Source: Robertmurraya andreesenii (GTDB taxonomy: Bacteria > Bacillota > Bacilli > Bacillales > Cytobacillaceae). Taken from it: DNA of 64,000 nt. The translations under genes and the position numbers were made by a program. The notes under the pieces were generated by a model that saw nothing but the letters and a program-made list of their open reading frames with translations, ran no database searches and was not told the origin of the DNA. The DNA is taken from positions 348,384-412,383 of the forward strand of contig NZ_JAUSTU010000001.1 in the NCBI RefSeq assembly GCF_030813005.1, read 5' to 3'. Every line of letters starts with the position of its first letter. The first letter of the stretch is position 1. Shown piece by piece: positions 8,242-17,246 of the stretch.

Positions 8242-8898
8242 ATGAATCCATTTATCTCTTTTGTTTTGCGAACGTTATTGGCGATTCCAACGGCTGGTTT
8301 TGTCTGGTTAATTAGCTTTTTTGCTTTTGACCAAACCCTTTTGTTATCCACTGTTTTTTCAATTTTTAGTGGTGGGCTGATGTATTATTCTGCAAAGGCC
8401 GTGATGAAGCATCGCTTTATTAAGAGTCAAGGGCTTTCCAGAAAAGAATATAAATATATTGAGACAAATTTGGATGAGGCCAAGCAAAAAATTGAACGGC
8501 TGAACAAAGCGTTATTTTCCATCAAGCAACTGACTGCACTGAAACAAAACATGGAGATTCTTCGTATTTCCCGAAAAATATACCGGATTACGAAAAAAGA
8601 ACCGAAACGATTTTATCTGGCTGAGAAGTTTTATTTTTATCATCTGGATTCTTATGTAGAACTAGCAGAAAAATATTCCTTTTTGGCAGCTCAGCCGACA
8701 AGAAATCGTGAGCTGAACCAATCGTTAAAGGATACGAGGAGAACCTTAGATGAAATGAGATATGCTTTGGAGAAGGATTTGGATATGGTTCTCTCCAATG
8801 ATCTCGATGAGCTACAGTTCGAACTAGATGTGGCAAGGAAAAATATCGATACCTTTCGACATTCTGAATTTCTTGATGAAAGTAGGAGACTTAAATGA
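8242..8898 (+). CDS. xpaC: XpaC-family membrane protein
   Basis: A 218-residue protein of the XpaC family, named after 5-bromo-4-chloroindolyl phosphate hydrolysis in Bacillus. Two N-terminal membrane helices (about 8-28 and 30-52) are followed by a long helical cytoplasmic part (SRKEYKYIETNLDEAKQKIERLN onward). GTTAGGAG precedes the ATG. It overlaps telA by ATGA, the same pairing as xpaC-yaaN in B. subtilis. The biochemical function is unsettled; the context and the SigW-like promoter suggest envelope stress resistance. Confidence 0.85.
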   Translation: MNPFISFVLRTLLAIPTAGFVWLISFFAFDQTLLLSTVFSIFSGGLMYYSAKAVMKHRFIKSQGLSRKEYKYIETNLDEAKQKIERLNKALFSIKQLTALKQNMEILRISRKIYRITKKEPKRFYLAEKFYFYHLDSYVELAEKYSFLAAQPTRNRELNQSLKDTRRTLDEMRYALEKDLDMVLSNDLDELQFELDVARKNIDTFRHSEFLDESRRLK

Positions 8899-10067
8899 GT
8901 GATAAAAACGAATCCCTTTATGGAAATACAACCGGTGTCTTTGATGATTTGCTTGCCAATCCATTTGGTGAAGAAAAGCCAAAGACCGAAGTTTTTCAAG
9001 CAACCGAGCAGAAACCAGTAAAGCTCATAGATGTCATCCCGGAAGAAAATCGGGCAAAGGCCTACCAGCTGGCAGAACAAATTGATCCGAAAAATCATGA
9101 AGCAATGATTTCTTATGGATCTCAGGCTCAAGGGAAGCTATTGTCGTTTTCTCATACGATGCTTGAGCATGTTCAAAAGCAGGATGTCGGGGAAGTTGGG
9201 GAGATTATTAGCAATCTCATGAAAAAGCTGAACAGCGTTAACCCTGATGATCTAAAGCCTGAGAAGCCATCTTTTTTATCAAAGATGTTTGGCAAAATCT
9301 CTTCAACTGTTCAAGAGGTGTTATCCCGCTATCAGAAGACGGGTGCGCAAATTGACCGTATCAGTGTGCAGCTTGAACGAAGCAAGAACACGCTTCTGAG
9401 TGATATTCATTATTTAGAGAAGCTATATGATAACAATAAGGATTATTTCAATGCGTTAAATGTCTACATCGCTGCTGGTGAAATAAAGCTTGAGGAATTG
9501 TATGAGAAGACGATCCCTGAGCTAAAAAAGGCTGCAGAAGCCACGGGCGATCAAATGAAAGTCCAAGAAGTGAACGATATGATTCAGTTTGCTGACCGTT
9601 TGGACAAACGTCTGTACGACCTGAAATTAAGCCGGGAAATTACTATTCAAAGTGCACCACAAATCCGTCTGATTCAAAATACAAACCAGGCATTGGTCGA
9701 AAAGATCCAATCTTCTATTCTAACGGCAATTCCTTTGTGGAAAAATCAGGTGGCGATTGCTTTAACCTTAATCAGACAGCGTCATGCGGTCGAAGCGCAA
9801 AAACAGGTGTCTAAGACGACGAATGAACTATTGCTTCGAAATGCAGAAATGCTCAAGGCTAATACGATCGAAACAGCGCGGGAAAATGAGAGAGGACTAG
9901 TTGACATCGAAACCCTGAAAAAGACACAGGAAAATCTGATTTCGACACTTGAAGAGACGATGCGTATTCAAGAGGAAGGACGTCACAAACGTCGCCAGGC
10001 AGAATACGAGCTTGCTGCGATGGAAAATAATTTAAAGCAAAAGCTCCTCATGATTAAAGGGGAGTAG
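8895..10067 (+). CDS. TelA-family toxic anion resistance protein
   Basis: A 390-residue, almost fully helical soluble protein of the TelA family (tellurite/toxic anion resistance; YaaN in B. subtilis). Characteristic parts are LIDVIPEENRAKAYQLAEQID near residue 45, the central FLSKMFGKISSTVQEVLSRYQ block, and the C-terminal IEIARENERGLVDIETLKKTQ-like region (here TARENERGLVDIETLKKTQ). It is translationally coupled to xpaC. The family name comes from tellurite phenotypes; the molecular mechanism is unknown. Confidence 0.88.
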   Translation: MSDKNESLYGNTTGVFDDLLANPFGEEKPKTEVFQATEQKPVKLIDVIPEENRAKAYQLAEQIDPKNHEAMISYGSQAQGKLLSFSHTMLEHVQKQDVGEVGEIISNLMKKLNSVNPDDLKPEKPSFLSKMFGKISSTVQEVLSRYQKTGAQIDRISVQLERSKNTLLSDIHYLEKLYDNNKDYFNALNVYIAAGEIKLEELYEKTIPELKKAAEATGDQMKVQEVNDMIQFADRLDKRLYDLKLSREITIQSAPQIRLIQNTNQALVEKIQSSILTAIPLWKNQVAIALTLIRQRHAVEAQKQVSKTTNELLLRNAEMLKANTIETARENERGLVDIETLKKTQENLISTLEETMRIQEEGRHKRRQAEYELAAMENNLKQKLLMIKGE

Positions 10068-10074
10068 AAATATA

Positions 10075-10116
10075 AACAGGTGTTGATTCTCATAGGAGAG
10101 TCAGCACCTGTTTTCG
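10075..10116 (+). terminator. Intrinsic terminator after telA
   Basis: Long stem with AACAGGTGTTGA at 10075-10086 pairing with TCAGCACCTGTT at 10101-10112, then T-rich sequence. Confidence 0.8.
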
Positions 10117-10165
10117 TTTATTATAGGTAATTTTGTTAGTACCTGCTTTTTCAACGGTTTTCAAT

Positions 10166-10810
10166 TTAAAGGACATACATATACACACAAAGAAAGTGAG
10201 CGGTTGTACCAAGCATGATGAAAATATGGAAAATTTCATGAAACCCCATATGTTTGGATTTTAGAAAATTGGGTTTTGCTGCGTAAATGATTCCCCCCAC
10301 GGTATAAAGTATCCCTCCCAGTACGAGTAGGAATAATCCAGTTGAGCTTAATACCTTGGACAACGGGGAGGCGACAAAAATAACCATCCAACCCATCAAT
10401 ATATAAATGGAAGTTGAAAGCCATCTAGGGCAGTGAAACCAAACCATTTTAAAAAGCACGCCAGTTAAAGCTACAAAAACGATGATTGAAAATAACAACC
10501 AGCCAGTCATGCCATTCAAGCTAATCAGGCAAAATGGGGTATAGGTTCCAGCAATTAGGATAAAAATCATGGAATGGTCCAACTTTCGCAAGAAGGCAAT
10601 CACCTTGTCCCTCGCGATGACCATATGATATGTCGCTGATGCTGAGTAGAGAAGGATCATGCTTACCCCAAACACAATCACAGCGGTGATGGAAAGAGCT
10701 GATTCTGTAGTGATTGCTGCCTTAATGACCATAGCTAAAAGTGCCACAAAGGATAAGATTGCTCCACTTAAATGTGTCAAACCATTAATGGGTTCACGGA
10801 TGTACTTCAT
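10166..10810 (-). CDS. Hemolysin III / PAQR-family membrane protein (second copy)
   Basis: A 214-residue seven-helix PAQR protein, paralogous to the one at 6339-6977. Shared motifs are EPINGLTHLSGAILS, SATYHMV, LDHSMIFILIAGTYTPF and FHIFIMLGTTAHFLCVY. I chose ATG 10810 (MKYIREPING) because GGAGGT lies six bases upstream; a longer frame to 10885 exists but starts before the ribosome site. It is a single gene with no partner. Confidence 0.9.
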   Translation of the reverse strand: MKYIREPINGLTHLSGAILSFVALLAMVIKAAITTESALSITAVIVFGVSMILLYSASATYHMVIARDKVIAFLRKLDHSMIFILIAGTYTPFCLISLNGMTGWLLFSIIVFVALTGVLFKMVWFHCPRWLSTSIYILMGWMVIFVASPLSKVLSSTGLFLLVLGGILYTVGGIIYAAKPNFLKSKHMGFHEIFHIFIMLGTTAHFLCVYMYVL

Positions 10811-10885
10811 TTTCATACCTCCATACTTTAATATGTAGTTTTGATAACTATTTATAATAATACGGTAACGATTAATAGTAGTCAA

Positions 10886-10910
10886 TAAAAAAAGACCGAG
10901 TTGGTCTTTT
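10886..10910 (-). terminator. Intrinsic terminator after yqhV
   Basis: On the minus strand AAAAGACC and GGTCTTTT form an 8-bp stem (10890-10897, 10903-10910) followed by a T run. Confidence 0.75.
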
Positions 10911-10937
10911 AATGTGGAAAGATGTGTATGAGAACAC

Positions 10938-11213
10938 CTATGAGCTTTTCACCCCATAAAGAATCAGGCCGACTCCACAAATGATCCAAAGCATTTTTGT
11001 CAGAGATACCTTTTCAGCTACCCCGAAGAGTCCAATTGTCGTTGTAAGTATAAGAATGATCGGACCAATTAATGCCAAGGAGCTATTGATGATTAAGGCT
11101 TTCTCCACTTCATTTACCTTCAAAAATAAAAAGGCAGCAAAAATTTCAATACTACCAGATAACATTCTTAACAAGGCCATCCCGATAATTGCTTTTTCAA
11201 GGAATTGAAACAT
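10938..11213 (-). CDS. yqhV: YqhV family (DUF2619) small membrane protein
   Basis: A 91-residue hydrophobic protein with about three membrane helices (AIIGMALLRMLSGSIEIFAAFLF, ALIGPIILILTTTIGLFG and LWIICGVGLILYGV), matching the YqhV/DUF2619 pattern. The start at 11213 has GGGGGAGGT just upstream, so the in-frame upstream ATG at 11240 is rejected. In B. subtilis yqhV sits beside spoIIIA genes, but here it is alone. The function is unknown. Confidence 0.75.
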   Translation of the reverse strand: MFQFLEKAIIGMALLRMLSGSIEIFAAFLFLKVNEVEKALIINSSLALIGPIILILTTTIGLFGVAEKVSLTKMLWIICGVGLILYGVKSS

Positions 11214-11337
11214 AGTGACCTCCCCCTTATTTTTCACCATTCTATTCTATGCTTGTACCCCACGGAGAAGGACAAGTTTTTTTGGAAAGGTCTCAAACGG
11301 ACTACCTAATAAGCCCATCCACCTTGACGATAGGTCG

Positions 11338-11345
11338 CATAGGAT
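11338..11345 (+). promoter_or_regulatory. Possible SigK -10 element for tgl
   Basis: CATAGGAT fits the CATANNNT core of SigK -10 elements and lies 33 bp before the tgl start. B. subtilis tgl is expressed late in the mother cell. The -35 element (AC) is too short to be convincing. Confidence 0.35.
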
Positions 11346-11377
11346 GAAAGAAAAAGAGTATTGGAGTGCTGCCCAAA

Positions 11378-12100
11378 ATGATTATTATGATGGGTACTTT
11401 ATTAGAGAAAAAAGCGCCGGCGAATCTTCCTGAAACGGAAGCCAATATATACGAGGAACTGCAAAAAAGTGACCTCCCCCATTATTATCGATCTTGGCAA
11501 AGCTTAAACTTTGAACTGCTATTAAGAAGGAATATTATCGAATCGGCGAAAGAGCTGGCTAAGAGTGGGGCAGAATTCACTGTTTTTTATAATTCGAAGT
11601 TTAACGAACAATTTTGGACAAAGACGTATAGAGGCTACCGATTGAAGCCATTTGCCAAACCGTCTGAAGCCATCGAGGATATTTTCAAAAATGGAAAAAA
11701 ATATGGGTTTGAATGCTCCACTGCCATTGTCATTATCTATTATTATGCTGTTCTAAAATCTATCAACCCGTCGGCATTTAATCAACTATTTCAAAATTTG
11801 TTGGTTTGGGATTGGAGCTATGATGAGGATTTAAGAATAATTACCAAAGTAGGGACTGAATTTATTCCTGGAGATGTTTTGTACTTTCATAATCCCGATT
11901 TTCTCCACCCTGTTTGGATAGGTGAAAATGCAGTGTACTTGGGAAGGAATCAGTATTTTGGACATGGAATAGGGATAAGAACGAAGGAAGAGATGATTAA
12001 AGCGCTGAACACATTGAGAAAACCAAATGCCAAGAAATCCGCCTATTTATTATCCCAGTACAGTAGGTTGGATTTTGATTATTTGTCTCGATTTGCATAG
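11378..12100 (+). CDS. tgl: Spore coat protein-glutamine gamma-glutamyltransferase
   Basis: Bacterial transglutaminase that crosslinks spore coat proteins through glutamyl-lysine bonds. The 240-residue length matches B. subtilis Tgl. The catalytic cysteine is Cys113 in YGFECSTAIVIIYYYA, with Glu183 (WIGENAVYLG) and His196 (YFGHGIGI) at the places of Tgl Glu187 and His200. The C-terminus SAYLLSQYSRLD is also conserved. I chose ATG 11378 (MIIMMGTLLE), which aligns with the known MIIVSGQLL start and has GGAG upstream, over the GTG at 11366. Confidence 0.93.
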   Translation: MIIMMGTLLEKKAPANLPETEANIYEELQKSDLPHYYRSWQSLNFELLLRRNIIESAKELAKSGAEFTVFYNSKFNEQFWTKTYRGYRLKPFAKPSEAIEDIFKNGKKYGFECSTAIVIIYYYAVLKSINPSAFNQLFQNLLVWDWSYDEDLRIITKVGTEFIPGDVLYFHNPDFLHPVWIGENAVYLGRNQYFGHGIGIRTKEEMIKALNTLRKPNAKKSAYLLSQYSRLDFDYLSRFA

Positions 12101-12190
12101 TTGATCGTCCTGAAAAATGTGCGTTTGTCTATTCCCGATTCCACATTCGCTGAATAGGATATATTGACTCACAATAAGGAGGTCTAAAAT

Positions 12191-12295
12191 ATGTCAGATG
12201 GATATGGATATGGCGGCGGATTTGCCCTAGTAGTAGTACTGTTTATTTTATTAATTATAATCGGTGCTTCTTGGGGTTACGGCGGATTTTACTAA
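12191..12295 (+). CDS. YjcZ-family sporulation peptide (34 aa)
   Basis: Short ORF encoding 34 residues: a Gly/Tyr-rich N-terminus (MSDGYGYGGG), one hydrophobic helix (FALVVVLFILLIIIGASWG) and a Gly/Tyr tail. This is the YjcZ/SscA-like pattern of small spore-associated proteins. AAGGAGG lies eight bases upstream. It is followed 27 bp later by a second, related gene. Confidence 0.85.
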   Translation: MSDGYGYGGGFALVVVLFILLIIIGASWGYGGFY

Positions 12296-12322
12296 AAAAC
12301 TCATGTTAAAGGAGGGGATATA

Positions 12323-12466
12323 ATGCCATTCGGTTATGGATATGGAGGCTTTGGTGGCTACGGCTTTGGTGGTTGCGGTGGCTTCGGATACGGCGGAGGC
12401 TTCGCTTTAATTGTCGTACTCTTCATTCTCTTAATTATTGTCGGAGCTGCATGCTTTAAGTGGTAA
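12323..12466 (+). CDS. YjcZ-family sporulation peptide (47 aa)
   Basis: A 47-residue protein with an extended Gly/Tyr/Phe repeat region followed by the hydrophobic helix FALIVVLFILLIIVGAACFKW, closely matching the preceding peptide. AAAGGAGGGG precedes the ATG. The tandem pair probably arose by duplication. Members of this family are often annotated as YjcZ sporulation proteins. Confidence 0.85.
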   Translation: MPFGYGYGGFGGYGFGGCGGFGYGGGFALIVVLFILLIIVGAACFKW

Positions 12467-12715
12467 TTAGAAAAGCGGAAGCGCTGGACCAAGACAGTTC
12501 TCTAAGCAAAAGGAGATTTTAGATTTTTCGGACTGTAGGAAAGTGGGGGAAACCCTGCTTTCTTTGTGTGATCGTATTTATTTTTTGTTCAAAACAATCA
12601 TGTTTAAGAGCTACATAAAAGGGTGAGAATTTGTTATAATATAGCGTCGCAAGTTTTTTTGAAGAGCTAACAAACATCGTTAAGAAATGAATAGATGGAA
12701 AGGATACAACTATTT

Positions 12716-14296
12716 ATGGGTAATGACTTTAAGAATGAGGTACTATCCCGTCGCACCTTTGCAATTATTTCTCACCCGGATGCTGGGAAAACAACTTTGA
12801 CCGAGAAGCTTCTTCTTTTTGGCGGAGCCATTCGTGATGCTGGTACAGTGAAAGGGAAAAAGACAGGGAAATATGCAACAAGTGACTGGATGGAAATTGA
12901 GAAGCAACGTGGGATTTCAGTAACATCAAGCGTGATGCAATTTGAGTATCAAAACTGTCGTGTAAACATCTTAGATACCCCAGGACACCAGGATTTTAGT
13001 GAGGATACGTATCGAACATTAACCGCTGTAGATAGTGCTGTAATGATTATCGATTCAGCAAAAGGAATTGAGGAGCAGACCTTAAAGCTGTTCAAGGTTT
13101 GCCGCATGCGTGGGATTCCGATATTTACCTTCATTAATAAGCTAGACCGAGAAGGCAGAACTCCTTTAGAGCTGCTTGCAGAACTTGAGGAGGTCATGGA
13201 AATAGAATCCTATCCAATGAACTGGCCAATCGGTATGGGCAAGGAATTCCTAGGGATCTATGATCGCTACTATAAGCGAATTGAGCAATTTCGTGTGGAC
13301 GAGGACAAACGCTATGTGGAGCTTAATGAGGATGGAGAAATTGAAGGGGAGCACCCTCTTAAGCAAAGCGGTCTCTATGACCAGACGCTTGAAGAAATTA
13401 TGCTGTTAAATGAGGCTGGAAATGAATTTTCCCGAGAAAGAATCGAGAATGGTGAACTAACACCTGTATTTTTCGGAAGTGCCTTAACAAATTTTGGCGT
13501 CCAAACCTTCCTTGAAACCTATTTACAATTCGCTCCACCCCCGCAGGGAAGAAATTCAACCGAGGGTAAAATCGATCCAATGTCTGAAGAGTTTTCTGGA
13601 TTTATTTTCAAGATTCAAGCCAACATGAATCCAGCTCATCGGGACAGAATTGCCTTTTTACGCATCTGTTCAGGAAAATTTGAAAGAGGCATGACGGTCA
13701 ACTTACCGAGATTGAACAAGCAAATAAAGCTTGCTCAATCTACACAGTTTATGGCGGATGATCGCAGCACAGTTGAGGAAGCTGTAAGTGGAGACATCAT
13801 TGGCTTGTACGATCCGGGTATGTACCAAATTGGAGATACGTTGACCGTGGGCAAGAATGATTTCCAATATGAGAGATTACCGCAGTTTACACCGGAACTG
13901 TTTGTACGTGTAACCGCAAAGAACGTCATGAAGCAAAAGCATTTTTACAAGGGAATCGAGCAGTTAGTGCAAGAGGGAGCGATTCAGCTATTTCGGAATG
14001 TTAGAAACGAGGATTATTTATTAGGGGCAGTCGGTCAGCTACAATTTGAAGTCTTTGAGCACCGCATGAAGAATGAATACAATGTCGAAGTGATTATGGA
14101 GCGGTTAGGCTCGAAAATCACGAGATGGGTCGAAAATGAAACCGTGAATGAAAGCCTATCTGCTCAAAGAAGTATTCTTGTGAAGGATCGCTATGGAAAA
14201 TTAGCCTTCCTTTTTGAAAATGATTTTGCGCTCCGATGGTTCCAGGACAAAAATCCTGATATCAAATTATACAATCCGATGGATGATTACCAGTAA
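12716..14296 (+). CDS. prfC: Peptide chain release factor 3
   Basis: Translational GTPase that removes RF1/RF2 from the ribosome after peptide release. The 526-residue length fits. The G1 motif HPDAGKTTLTEK, DTPGHQDFSEDTYR (G3) and NKLDREGR (G4) are all intact, followed by domains II and III with the RF3-like region QFEVFEHRMKNEYNVEV. The frame also extends to an ATG at 12695, but MGNDFKNEVLSRRTFAI matches the usual N-terminus better. Ribosome sites are weak for both. It is monocistronic with its own terminator. Confidence 0.95.
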   Translation: MGNDFKNEVLSRRTFAIISHPDAGKTTLTEKLLLFGGAIRDAGTVKGKKTGKYATSDWMEIEKQRGISVTSSVMQFEYQNCRVNILDTPGHQDFSEDTYRTLTAVDSAVMIIDSAKGIEEQTLKLFKVCRMRGIPIFTFINKLDREGRTPLELLAELEEVMEIESYPMNWPIGMGKEFLGIYDRYYKRIEQFRVDEDKRYVELNEDGEIEGEHPLKQSGLYDQTLEEIMLLNEAGNEFSRERIENGELTPVFFGSALTNFGVQTFLETYLQFAPPPQGRNSTEGKIDPMSEEFSGFIFKIQANMNPAHRDRIAFLRICSGKFERGMTVNLPRLNKQIKLAQSTQFMADDRSTVEEAVSGDIIGLYDPGMYQIGDTLTVGKNDFQYERLPQFTPELFVRVTAKNVMKQKHFYKGIEQLVQEGAIQLFRNVRNEDYLLGAVGQLQFEVFEHRMKNEYNVEVIMERLGSKITRWVENETVNESLSAQRSILVKDRYGKLAFLFENDFALRWFQDKNPDIKLYNPMDDYQ

Positions 14297-14306
14297 CATA
14301 CAAGGA

Positions 14307-14336
14307 AAACGACTCAAATATGGGTCGTTTTTTATT
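14307..14336 (+). terminator. Intrinsic terminator after prfC
   Basis: AAACGACTC (14307-14315) pairs with GGGTCGTTT (14322-14330, one wobble), then a T run. Confidence 0.8.
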
Positions 14337-14447
14337 TTGGCTTTACATTGACATCCGTCCTAATCATATATTAATATAATGTTATTCTTTGCTTTAATGC
14401 TAAAAAGCGTTTCAGTGCGAAAATATTTTTGAACGAGGGATAAGGCG

Positions 14448-15827
14448 ATGAGACAGGAGCAAGCAATAATAAAACTAACTTTCTTGGAGGCTATTCTACT
14501 AACCTTGCTTATTTTGGGAGGAGTTAGTTTTCTTATAATCAAATACGAAGCTGTTCCACATATTCCGATTGTCCTCGCAATTTTTTTGCTATTTTTATAT
14601 GGAATGATCAAAAAGGTTTCCATTAAGGACTTAGAGAGTGGGATGATTGAAGGGGCAAAATCTGGGCTTGGCGCAGTGATGATCTTCTTTTTTATTGGCA
14701 TGCTGATTAGCAGCTGGATGGCAAGTGGCACGATTCCAACCTTCATCTATTTTGCATTAGAGTTTGTAAACGGTAAATTTTTTTACTGTGTTGTGTTTGT
14801 AGTGACATCACTAATTGGCATTAGCATTGGGAGCTCACTAACGACTGCTGCAACCTTAGGCGTTGCCTTTATGAGTGTCAGCTCAGCCTTGGATTTCTCA
14901 TTGCCTATTACAGCAGGGGCGATTATTTCGGGGGCTTTCTTTGGTGATAAAATGTCTCCCATATCAGATACAACGAATCTCGCTTCGATGACTGTGAAGG
15001 TAGATTTATTCGAGCATATCAAAAATATGATGTGGACAACGGTTCCGGCTTTCCTGTTATCCTTTGTCCTTTTTGCTGCACTTTCTCCAGCTGAAGCATC
15101 GGCTAGCTTTGAGAAGATTTCTTTATTAAAAGAAACCTTACGCTCTTTAAATCTCGTACATTTATACTCTATCTTGCCATTTCTTGTGCTTACATTTTTG
15201 GCAATCAAAAGAGTTTCGTCCATTGTTACTTTATCCGCAGGAATTCTATCATCATTAGTGTTGACATTTTTCGTTCAGGAGAATTTTAACTTTGCAGTTA
15301 TGATTAAGCTCTTGTTTAGCGGCTTTGAAATAAAGAGTGGTGTGGAAGAAATCGATGTGCTCTTAGGCAGAGGAGGGATGGAAAGCATGATGTTTTCTAT
15401 GTCGCTCGTGCTCCTTGCACTAGCTTTAGGAGGGCTTTTGTTCAAAATTGGGATTATGGATGCTCTCCTAAATGCCATTTCCGCTTTCCTATATAAAGTG
15501 CCACTTCTAGTTCTTTCAACGGTAACAACTGCCATTGGTATCAATTTTTTAGTAGGAGAGCAATATTTATCGATCCTTCTAACAGGAAATGCATTTGAGC
15601 AGCCTTTTAAAAAAGCAGGGCTTCATCTAAAAAATCTATCCCGAATCTTGGAGGATGCAGGGACGGTGATCAATCCACTCGTTCCATGGGGAGTTTGTGG
15701 AGTCTTTTTGTCAGGAGTTCTAGGTGTCGATACGATTGATTATGTACCATATGCCTTCTTCTGTCTCCTATCTCCTATTATTACACTTTTCTTTGGGTTT
15801 ACAGGGATTAGAATTTCAAAACTATAG
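14448..15827 (+). CDS. NhaC-family Na+/H+ antiporter
   Basis: A 459-residue membrane transporter with about 11-12 helices, of the NhaC family of sodium/proton antiporters (B. subtilis relatives MleN and NhaC). Family signatures seen are SLIGISIGSSLTTAATLG, SGAFFGDKMSPISDTTNLAS and ILEDAGTVINPLVPWG near the C-terminus. It is a single gene with its own terminator. The substrate could be simple Na+/H+ exchange or, as in MleN, coupled malate/lactate exchange; sequence alone does not decide. Confidence 0.88.
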   Translation: MRQEQAIIKLTFLEAILLTLLILGGVSFLIIKYEAVPHIPIVLAIFLLFLYGMIKKVSIKDLESGMIEGAKSGLGAVMIFFFIGMLISSWMASGTIPTFIYFALEFVNGKFFYCVVFVVTSLIGISIGSSLTTAATLGVAFMSVSSALDFSLPITAGAIISGAFFGDKMSPISDTTNLASMTVKVDLFEHIKNMMWTTVPAFLLSFVLFAALSPAEASASFEKISLLKETLRSLNLVHLYSILPFLVLTFLAIKRVSSIVTLSAGILSSLVLTFFVQENFNFAVMIKLLFSGFEIKSGVEEIDVLLGRGGMESMMFSMSLVLLALALGGLLFKIGIMDALLNAISAFLYKVPLLVLSTVTTAIGINFLVGEQYLSILLTGNAFEQPFKKAGLHLKNLSRILEDAGTVINPLVPWGVCGVFLSGVLGVDTIDYVPYAFFCLLSPIITLFFGFTGIRISKL

Positions 15828-15837
15828 CATTCACTTT

Positions 15838-15866
15838 AGCAGCTACTCTATCGGCTGCTTTTTTTT
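15838..15866 (+). terminator. Intrinsic terminator after NhaC-type gene
   Basis: AGCAGC (15838-15843) pairs with GCTGCT (15854-15859), followed by eight T. Confidence 0.75.
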
Positions 15867-15918
15867 GCGTCCATTTCTGGTACTAGAAATGTCGAATTAT
15901 TGTTTTTTTATTTTCCCA

Positions 15919-15947
15919 ACCCCCAAAATGGATTTTGCTCATGCGTA
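15919..15947 (+). promoter_or_regulatory. Candidate SigI promoter of the DUF5667 gene
   Basis: ACCCCC followed by AAAA (from 15919) and CGTA (15944-15947), with 19 bp between hexamer and CGTA. This fits the SigI pattern of a CCCYYAAA-type -35 and a CGWA -10 as I recall it. The sigI promoter at 17247 has the same spacing. Confidence 0.6.
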
Positions 15948-15998
15948 TCTCTTTAATAGATGGCGGCCGCCTTAAAAAAAATCATGAGGTGAAAGAAG

Positions 15999-17165
15999 AT
16001 GAACAAAAAATCGAAGAAATTACTCGCAATAGCAGCAACAGGATTTTTGGTATTCTCCACAACACCAGCATTTGCTGAAGATAATGGGCTTGGCCTCACA
16101 GTTGTAGATGATACAAAAGCAGTGAATCAGAACGCTGAGACTGATGTGAATAGCATAACAAGCGAAGATGGTAATGAAGCAACAGTTGATCAAAATACGG
16201 AAGCTCCCTCCCTTCTTCCTGGAGACTTCTTTTATTTTGCAAAAACAGTCTTAGAAAAAATAAAGCTCGCCTTTACCTTCGATAACGAAGAGGAAGCGAA
16301 ACTATTTACTACATATGCATCTGAACGATTGGCGGAAGCAGAGGCTCTTTTCAAAAATGGAGAAGAGGATAAAGCGCTGGAGACTATCCAAAAAGCGCTC
16401 GAGAATCTAGATAGTGCGGGAGATTTAGTGGAAGGTGGGTCTTCTACAGTTGAAGAAAAGGAGGAGAATTCGAAGGTGACAGATGACGACTCCACTCCAA
16501 AGGACGAAGAAGCTTCCACTACGGAAGAAACGATGACACCGAAAACGGATGAGGAGACAACTGTTGAGGATTCTTATAATGAAGTGGAAAAGCTCATTTC
16601 CCAAAATATTATTGCCTTGAAAGCAGCCCTAGAAAAGGTAAAGAATCCGGTTGCAAAGGCAGCACTTCAAAGAAACATTGAAAAAAGCTATGCAAAACTC
16701 GCGAAGAAGCTTGAAAAGATAGAAGAAAAATACGCCAATAAAGACGATGACTCCGCTGCTGATGTTGACATTCCGAATGAAATAAAGGAGGAAGACGGTA
16801 CTCAACCATCTGCAAAGGCGCCAGAAGTTGTAGAGCCTCCTGTTATTAAGGATGAGCAAGCTACTGAGAAATCAGTTGAAGATGAACGTGTAGTTGAAAG
16901 TATTAAGAAAGACCAGAAGAACAGGGTGAAAGAAGTAAGACAAGAAATCAAGGAAATAAAACAGCAGGAAAAGGCTAAACAGAAACAAGTTAAAATGGAA
17001 CAGAAACAAGTAGCAAAGGAAGGCAAGCGAGTTGAAAAAGAAATAAAGAAACAGGAGAAACAAGCTGAAAAGCAGGCAAAGCATGCTGAGAAGCAGCAAG
17101 AAAAGAAACATGGTCAAGGTCATTCAAAGGACCAAAGCAAAAAGGAACACGGTAAAGATAAATAA
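15999..17165 (+). CDS. Secreted DUF5667-domain protein of the SigI module
   Basis: A 388-residue exported protein. It starts with a signal peptide (MNKKSKKLLAIAATGFLVFSTTPAFAE, cleavage likely after AFA). A DUF5667-like helical domain follows near residue 70 (SLLPGDFFYFAKTVLEKIKLAF, then a TPR-like ASERLAEAEALFKNGEEDKALE). After an acidic Ser/Thr/Glu linker and a second helical segment, the last about 90 residues are a very charged Lys/Gln/Glu repeat coiled coil. There is no LPXTG motif. The shared promoter type and position next to sigI-rsgI suggest a SigI-controlled cell-wall or stress protein; its activity is unknown. Confidence 0.8.
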   Translation: MNKKSKKLLAIAATGFLVFSTTPAFAEDNGLGLTVVDDTKAVNQNAETDVNSITSEDGNEATVDQNTEAPSLLPGDFFYFAKTVLEKIKLAFTFDNEEEAKLFTTYASERLAEAEALFKNGEEDKALETIQKALENLDSAGDLVEGGSSTVEEKEENSKVTDDDSTPKDEEASTTEETMTPKTDEETTVEDSYNEVEKLISQNIIALKAALEKVKNPVAKAALQRNIEKSYAKLAKKLEKIEEKYANKDDDSAADVDIPNEIKEEDGTQPSAKAPEVVEPPVIKDEQATEKSVEDERVVESIKKDQKNRVKEVRQEIKEIKQQEKAKQKQVKMEQKQVAKEGKRVEKEIKKQEKQAEKQAKHAEKQQEKKHGQGHSKDQSKKEHGKDK

Positions 17166-17177
17166 GCCCATTCAGGA

Positions 17178-17203
17178 GCTCCATCCATTATGGTGGAGCT
17201 TCA
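17178..17203 (+). terminator. Possible terminator after DUF5667 gene
   Basis: AGCTCCA and TGGAGCT arms form a hairpin with a small bulge. It has no clear T tract, so it may only partly stop transcription. Confidence 0.4.
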
Positions 17204-17246
17204 AACATCTCACCTCAGGTCACAGGATTCACATTTCCAAAACCTT

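Noticed and set aside
12467..12715. GAAAAGCGGAAGCGC sequence near 12472, similar to short palindromic repeats scattered in Bacillaceae genomes
   Set aside because: Only one partial copy is visible in the window, so a repeat family cannot be shown. The rest of this gap holds no gene that I can support.
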